DNA of 64,000 nt from Actinomortierella ambigua (Eukaryota; Mortierellomycota; Mortierellomycetes; Mortierellales; Mortierellaceae), in the NCBI GenBank assembly GCA_016098155.1, contig JAAAJB010000054.1, forward strand, positions 1-64,000. The letters run 5' to 3'. Of the stretch, positions 57,601 to 64,000 are shown one piece after another. Both the position numbers and the translations under genes were made by a program. The first letter of the stretch is position 1. The number at the start of each line of letters is the position of its first letter. The notes below the pieces were generated by a model. It worked only from the letters and a program-made list of their open reading frames with translations, made no database searches and was not told the origin of the DNA.

Positions 57601-60600
57601 ACGCAAACATTGCGTTCAGCAGCAGCAGTGATGGTGTGCTGTTGGGATCGTTCAGCTGCTCGATAAAGATCTTCTTGTGCACAATAGGCCAAACAGGATA
57701 GCGGTATGTAAAGTACGTGTCCACCAAGTGATCCCGAATCTCAATGCTAGGCAAATCCGTAGACTGTGTTGGAAGCGAAAGATCGGATGGAAGACTGAGC
57801 TCAGGAGGCGGTGTATCGTCCAGCCCGTCACGCTTCTTCTCCACCACGAGATCGTAAGCCTTTGGAGCAGGCTGCTGTTGTTGGGTGGTATTGTCAGTCA
57901 GTTTGAGAGATTCCATGATGTATACCAGAGTGTTGTGGGTATGCTTGCTCTCAAGGTCATTGATGCAAGAGTCGATATCGCTAATGGTGCTTGTGGGTGG
58001 CGACTGAACGAGCAAGGGCGTCGCTGGGGACTGGATGTGTGCAGGTGGCTGCATCTGTGTTTGTGGCATCTGCTGCTGGAATTGATGTGGTTGCACATGG
58101 AACATTGTTTGCACGTTTTGAAGAAGCTCCGGAGGCTGCTGCTGGTGAGGCAACTGCTGAAGAGGCGGAGGCAGCGTCGAGAATCCATGTGGCCTCTGTA
58201 ATGGTGGCGGGATATGTTGATGCTGATGTGCGGTTTGCTGAGCAGGTACCTGAATATGGTTGGTAAACGACACGCTGGGGTTGGAAGGCGAGTGTGGGAT
58301 GTGGGCGTGATGGCGATGACTCTTTGACGCTAAAGTATGACGAACAGATGGAATCACAGAATGTTAGTACAAACGCTCTCGGGACATAAGATATGTAATT
58401 GCAAGTAAACAAATGCCCCTCTGCCTAGGCCCTTCTCCGCATCGAAAACCACTCTGGCGGGGTTCACTGCCAAGGGACAGCTGAATTGGAATGAAAAATA
58501 CGAGTCAGAGACAAAGGGGCAAGCAAGGGAGGGAAGGGGGGGGGCGAAGGGAGGTTGCGCAGACGATCGATCGGGTCCTGACGACCAACCAGTCTCTCTG
58601 TCCTTTGGATAGCAAGGGGGAAAAAATCGCGCTCTTTTCCGAAGGAGAAGGTGCACGCACGCACAGCCGTCAAAAAAAGGCAATGCGGAGAGGCTTCCGA
58701 TGGACAAGGAGGAAAAAAAGCGTAAACAGAGAATAAACACCACATCAGCCAAGCCCTTCTCCTCTCCATGACCACGCACAGTGCGCAACGATAATTTTTC
58801 GTCCAAGTCTTCCTGTCCTCCCCTCAGCCTTGGGCTCAAGGTGTTGTTGTCGTCTGCATGTCGGAATTTTCAGTATTGCAGTGCAAACTGGCCGGCATTT
58901 TCTGGGCAAGAGGGAGGAAATACTGTATTCCTCTCATTCGCCCCCCCCCCCCACGATGTTTGTCGTCTGGGAAAAAAAAAAAGAGCTGAGCGCATGAGCT
59001 CTTCCTCATATCCGTGCATTGCTCGCAGCAGTCTGAGATTGTGCGTCGAAGCAAGAGAGACACGTATGTATTCTATCCCCTTCCTTGTCTCTCGCCCTCT
59101 TGTCGGGCTTGGACCTGACTGGGCCTGGCTAGACCCTTTTTCCACCTCGTACACACGATGGCGGACATGATTTTTTTTTGAGGGAATAGAAAGAAGCACG
59201 GGACTATGGTACCGGCATGTTGCGCTCCTCTCTCAAGTACTCCTCCTGCCTAGAAGTCATTTGAATAGGCGTGGATCTGCCCTCCCCCTCTCTCTCTCTC
59301 CTCTCTTACTAGCCAGTAATTTCTGTTTCTCAGTCGAGTTCGGTCGATCCATCCGCGTGATCACCCCGACAATATTAACCTTTGGTACTCTTACCAGAAA
59401 TAACAATGAAAGAGAACGCCCAATGGATCCAAACAAGAGATCTCCTCAATGGCTCCGCCTTTTTTTTTTTTTTTTTTTTTTTCCTTTCTCTCCGCCCCCC
59501 GGCCGGTTTTCCCTTTTATCCGGTTGNNNNNNNNNNCTTATTGATACAAGCAAGGACCCCCCCAAAAGCACCCCAAATTTTTTTTTTTTTTTTTTTTTTT
59601 GCTCTAGCTGCTGCAGCCAGCGAGGTTCACCCTTTAGACAGGTTGGTTCAATTGTTGTTGTTTTTCTTCATGATGCCATGCAGGATCGGTTCCAGTAAAA
59701 GAACAATCCTGTGATTGTGCCATGTAACCTTGTTCTCGATAACCAACGCCATTCTTCCGTCCGCCTTTCCCTTCCCCCCCCCCCGTGGTAAAAATAACAA
59801 ATCAATAAAAAAAATAATGAAAGAGTTAAATGGAGTAGAGTAGGATACTTGCCTCCTTTCCTCGAGGGACCTGCGGCACGCGTAGAGTTGATGTTTTCAT
59901 CTTTTTGCCACTCGTCAAGAGGGATACCGTGCTTGCCAATGTCCTTGATCTGGGACTTTGTCAGTGTCTCCATATGAGAATGTGCATGCGCACTGTCATC
60001 TTTCCTCGAGTCTCTGCGCACTGGCTTGTCCTGGCAGTCGCTCTTTGGCTTGTGCACCTGAGTCTGCGTGATGTTGGTGTGAGTACTCTAAAAAGATGAT
60101 CAACGGTCGTGTTCAAGGCGTTTTGTTTGTCAGAGTGATAGGAAGCATAGCACAACACAAAAAGAGATCACTCGGTCAAGGGAGATTGATATCAAGTGAT
60201 AATATACAGTCGTTTAGAGGAATAGAGAGTACAAAGTTGATAAGATGTGACACACCCCTTCCATGGCATGTGTTCATCGTCTACTCCGTTCGTTGCCTTA
60301 CCATGGTAGACATGCAGGTCCCTTTGCCAGTCGGGGTCGATGCGCCGCTACCAGGGGCCGAGTGGGTAGTCGACCCAGGAGCGGAGGAAGCAGTCGAGCT
60401 GTGAAAGTGACTCGGTGCCGAGGCGTAAACACAGGAGCGATCACTCTTTTTGCACGACTTGCAAGGGCGTTGGCCGTCGCACTTGATCTTTTGACGACGG
60501 CACTCGGAGCATGCCTGTTGGATTCTGACGCGCTGTCGCTTCTTCCATGGGTCTTCCGAATACAGGTTCACAAACGAGACCTGTGGCAAGTTGGCAGGAG

Positions 60601-60613
60601 AAGCCGGCGACAT
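54605..60613 (-). CDS. Zn2Cys6 fungal-specific transcription factor
   Basis: Exons 60302-60613, 59853-60087 and 54605-58329 (phases 0 and 1) give 1423 residues. Exon 1 holds the zinc cluster (C-x2-C-x6-C-x5-C-x2-C-x6-C, from ACSECRRQKIKCDG), preceded by a basic segment (WKKRQRVRIQQ), and binds DNA. Exon 2 is a polar linker. Exon 3 begins Ser/His/Gln-rich, then carries the fungal_trans regulatory domain (DHLVDTYFTYRYPVWPIVHK; QALLFLAQLEDNQTQRQTYH; RRCIWWCCYMNDRLLALATR). The last 600 residues are low complexity (poly-Q, poly-N, Ser/Pro) with acidic patches typical of activation regions. Intron 2 needs a GC donor (G/gcaagt at 59853/59852) to keep frame; its acceptor (ctttag) has a perfect tactaac branch site. 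The start at 60613 is the first ATG before the zinc cluster. Target genes are unknown. Confidence 0.85.
59461..59600. repeat. Paired poly-T tracts flanking an assembly gap
   Basis: Two runs of about 22 T (around 59460-59481 and 59579-59600) lie on either side of the 10-N gap, all inside intron 2 of the Zn2Cys6 gene. On the gene's own strand these are poly-A runs. Confidence 0.85.
59527..59536. other. Assembly gap (10 N)
   Basis: Ten undetermined bases within intron 2 of the Zn2Cys6 gene; the true length of the intron is therefore uncertain. Confidence 0.95.
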
Positions 60614-63600
60614 ATGAGGGCAACCAAGAAAGGGGCGGGAGGGGAAGGGAAGACAAGGGTTCGAAGAATCACCAAGCAAACAAACTTGCGGGAAGTGAAG
60701 CTGGGTGAATTTAGGCGAGGCGAGGCGAGGCGAAGCGAGGGGAAGGGGGGCGAGGCTTCCTTGGATGAGGCTGTGTTGGTGGTCGAGGAATGGGTCGTTG
60801 GAACTAGCCCTAACTGTTGTTGTGCAGTGCGAGGTATGTGTGCCTGGAGAAGAAAGTGATGAGCAAGAGTCAGAAGAAAGGTGGGGTCATGGATGAGTAA
60901 CAAACGACTTGACAATCAGCGCTCTGATGGCTCAGTCAGAAACGCAAGAGCAAGGTGGAGTAAAAGACAACGAGCAGCAGCATGGCCTACAGAAGAACAA
61001 GGTTCGGCTGTCCTCCGCACGCACGCACGCACGCACACACGCTGCTGCTGCTATTGTTGTTGTCTCTGTGTGTGTGTCGGTCAACCCTCCAACTCCATGG
61101 TCACCCAGTGCCAATCTTTATTCATTCTTTGCAGCCTTCATCAGCACCTCCTCCGTCTGACAGAGTCGAGTTGTTGGATTGAGTTTGTTGGCTGGACAGG
61201 TCCATGTAGGTGGTGGATGCGGCAGCACTTTACTGTCTGGTATGCGCAGGAGAAGGGCAGGGGAATGAGTCAGCAGGCAGGACATGGGTTTGATGTTGAG
61301 CGATTACCTTGCTGTCTCTTCTGACACACTTGGAATGTCAAGAATCAAAGCAGCCAAGTTGGGTTGGTTGGTTGGTTGGTGGAGGCAGGGGTAACAAGGA
61401 GACTGCCAGTGTGGATTATGGTGTGTAGTGGCGGTGGAGGAGAGGGGGATAGGTGCAGTGAAGGTAGGTTTAGGCACCCAATAGTCGGTGGTGTGGGGCA
61501 AGTCAAGAAGAGTATGGTAGTTGTGTTGTTGGGTTGGTGGGGGGAGTGAAAGAGGAGGGAAAAAAAAAAAAGGTGTGCAAGGTAGGTTGGGCCATACGCC
61601 ACAGAGAGAGAAAAGAGTTTGGAGCATCAATTGACTGCTTTTTTGTTGTCTGTCGCTCATTCTTAGAATATAAGACAATAGAGTCAGTCCAGAGAGAAAG
61701 AGAGAAAATAATAAGAGGGGGGGGGACCAGTCAGCCAAAAGGGCCGTTGGGTTGATCAGGCATCCACTTGACAGGAAAATAAAGAAGCGACAGCGGACCC
61801 CAACCCAGCCTTCCACGAAGCCAATGGCATGTCCTGCTCGATGATCCAAATCACTCACACACACATAGCGACTCATCTCGCACGTATCTCTCCACTCTCT
61901 CACCCCTCTTCTCTGTTCTTTTTCTTTTTCTCCAATCTCCTCATTCTCACCTCTCATGTCAATGATATGACCGTACCTTTGTATCTGCAATCATGTTTGA
62001 TAGGAGGGATTTGATTTCCCCCCTGGCGATCTGACTCTACAGTTGTATGTACACGATGAGCAATCACAGTCTTAATGCTTGCTTGCCTGCCAGCCTGTTC
62101 TGTCCTGCTCTGTCTGTCAAGCTGTCTGGTTGACGTTGGGGAGGGGGGGGTGTCAAGCCCTGGAGGGGAGAGGGGAGAGAGGGGGGCTGAGGTGAGGTGA
62201 ATGAAGGTGGGAAGGTTTGTTATTTGTTCGTGATTGTTTCTTGTCTGATCGCGATCCAATTGCCTGATGTATCACCAACCAGTCAGGCAAGATATATCGT
62301 TCATATATGGACGAGCACCGCATGCCATGGAAGGACGACGATCCTATGGTATGGCCGAGGGAAGGCGAGGGAGGGAGAAGGGGGGGGGGACACATCACAT
62401 CCTGAAGGTCTCTTCGCCAAGGCTGCTTGCAGCGGTGGATGAAATAATAGATGTGATCGACATTCCAAGGGCCTCTCTACCCCTGCACTGCTGCCCTGCT
62501 GCTGCTCTTGTAAATGTAAACTGTATCTGGCTTGCTTGCTTTGTTGAAACCCCAGCCCAGCTGAGCTGCCGCTGTTGCTGCTGCTGCTGCTGCTGCTGCA
62601 AGTCTAGCGAGGTTGAACTATTCTCTACCCCGTATTTTAATGCCATGTCGCCATGAGCCCCAGTTTTTTTTTCCTTCTTCCTTGACACACACCCCCACTC
62701 CAACTCCGCATTTCCTCCATGTCTCTCTCTCTCTCTTTTTCTCTCTCGCTCTCTCTCCTTGTGTCTATCAACATACTGTTTCCCATTCTTATCCTCCCCC
62801 CCCCTTCCCCACCAACCGCTTTCTCAGCTGAGCACTGCCGGTGCTCGGAGTCTCCTCGCCTTGAGCGGACTTTATTGCAGTGTAAGAAGACCTGATGGGT
62901 CATGGAAGGTAAGTGTGGGAAGATACTGAGATGGTCGCCCATTGGCCGAGACGACGTACAAGTCGACCTGTACCCAAGAGTACCTTTGCAAGAGACGCTT
63001 GAGCCAAGAGGAGTTGGGTAGCACAAGTCAGAGACAGCCCAGAGATGAGAGGGGTTGGCTGGGTGGGTGGGTGATGGAGTCCGTTCCGTTCCGTTCGTCC
63101 GAAGTTCCATCCGAAATACCCCCTCTCACCCCTGGCCCTTCCTCCTCCTTCCCCCCCCACCCACTTTTTTTATTCCATACCAATCTCCCCTCCTCCCCAC
63201 ACTTTCGCCTGCTGCACCACGACGATTCTCAAGCATGCCCACGCGCGCGTTGGTCGCTTTTGGGCACCAAACTTGGAAAGAGATGTCCGAATGATGTCCA
63301 CTCACTCACCCTCTCCTCCCTGTCTCTACGCTTCCTGTTTGCTTCTCTTATCGTCGACACCCCATGTCCATCCATCCATTGAGACAAGCCGATTGCCGCC
63401 GCTGATAGGCTAGGGCCCGCTTCACGCCGTGCTCATTGGTGCTTAGAACCTAGCCCTGTGTAAGTCATCCCTTTTCTCCACCCCCACCCTCCACGTCTCA
63501 GACACTCATAATCTAACAACAATAATGAAAAAAAAAGTAGTATTGACGTCTCGCTCCAAATGCACCCCGCAAAATACTATTTTTGTCAAGAACAATGAAC

Positions 63601-64000
63601 AGGGGACAATCAAACTCTCCGTACTCGCCACGAGTGCGTGCTACTGCATGGGAACGGGACAGCGACTGGACGAGGGGGAGAGTCTCTCAAGGACATGAGA
63701 GACAAATGAGTGAAATAAAAAAGTTCTAGATCGGGGGGCGTTGGACATTGGAGAGAGGGGGGGAAAATAAAACTGAGCTGTGTACTCTTCCTGCCACACC
63801 TGTGCAAGTGAGACATTATGTTTGCCTCAAGTTCAAACGGGCATGCATTTGGCTACTTTGCTATTGCGCGTGGAGGGAGGGGGGCAATCGGCCCGCATGC
63901 AAACTTGTCCCCACCTTCTCATTGCCGCTTTTCTTGATTATTGTTATTCAAACAAAGAGAATTCCCTCACTTTAGATCCTGGTGGCCATTGGATCGGTTC
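60614..64000. other. Upstream region of the Zn2Cys6 gene
   Basis: About 3.4 kb without a gene I can support. It carries many simple repeats: (ACGC)n near 61017-61036, (GTTG)n near 61362-61381, a CTG/CAG run at 62575-62599, and several poly-G/poly-C runs. A 6-bp hairpin (gagcac/gtgctc) lies at 62830-62846. The CAG run gives a poly-Q stretch in a minus-strand frame (62395-62703) that has no other coding character. The region probably contains the long promoter and leader of the transcription factor. Confidence 0.45.
62575..62599. repeat. (CTG)n trinucleotide repeat
   Basis: Eight CTG units, one of them TTG-interrupted at the start; CAG on the other strand. Confidence 0.9.

Noticed and set aside
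62395..62703. Minus-strand frame with poly-Q
   Set aside because: The poly-Q is only the translation of a CAG repeat; the remainder has no domain and no start or splice support.
63403..63452. 7-bp inverted repeat (ggctagg/cctagcc)
   Set aside because: Short stem with a long loop; within chance expectation.

Overview
The window comes from a filamentous, early-diverging fungus. Genes are intron-bearing with GT-AG junctions, short exons and CTAAC/CTGAC-like branch sites. Low-complexity protein tracts (poly-Q, poly-S, poly-D, poly-H) and (GA)n/(CT)n microsatellites are abundant. Squalene epoxidase, Rvs161, Hikeshi, PP5, Nep1, a Zn2Cys6 factor and several F-box/LRR-type proteins together fit Mortierellomycotina/Mucoromycota; this placement is inference from gene content and style, since no marker RNA gene is present. 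Two 10-N assembly gaps lie at 18179-18188 and 59527-59536.

Layout, left to right. 0-6 kb: the end of an acidic gene cut by the left edge (minus strand), then two convergent F-box/LRR-type genes. 8-11 kb: NEP1/EMG1 (ribosome biogenesis, three exons) converging on a small basic/acidic orphan. 11-12 kb: a possible structured hairpin element and the last exon of a membrane protein. 14-17 kb: a large SANT/Myb-like low-complexity nuclear protein. 18.8-24.7 kb: a four-exon gene for a membrane-anchored, low-complexity protein with a 1.9-kb first intron. 26-28 kb: squalene epoxidase ERG1 (five exons). 28.8-37 kb: a gene-poor stretch of decayed copies: a frameshifted unknown gene, a small orphan gene, an XPG/Rad2-type nuclease pseudogene with five stops, and two diverged copies of a repeat. 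37-39.6 kb: a third F-box-type protein. 41-45 kb: an endonuclease/exonuclease/phosphatase (EEP) enzyme with a very long insertion and a C-terminal anchor. 46-49 kb: Hikeshi and protein phosphatase 5 in tandem. 49.6-52.3 kb: a second decayed area with a broken protein kinase. 53-54 kb: RVS161 BAR protein. 54.6-60.6 kb: a Zn2Cys6 fungal-specific transcription factor with an inferred GC-AG intron. 60.6-64 kb: its long, repeat-rich upstream region.

The intact genes are mostly housekeeping (rRNA modification, sterol synthesis, chaperone biology, endocytosis, transcription, ubiquitin targeting) and do not form one pathway. The only neighbours with an evident shared theme are Hikeshi and PP5, both acting in the Hsp70/Hsp90 system. 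I found no convincing new defence system or metabolic cluster. The most informative oddities are the GA/CT tracts at intron ends, the split EEP enzyme, the GC-AG intron and the graveyard of decaying paralogues. Exon boundaries were derived by hand from splice motifs, reading phase and similarity to known families; no transcript data were available.
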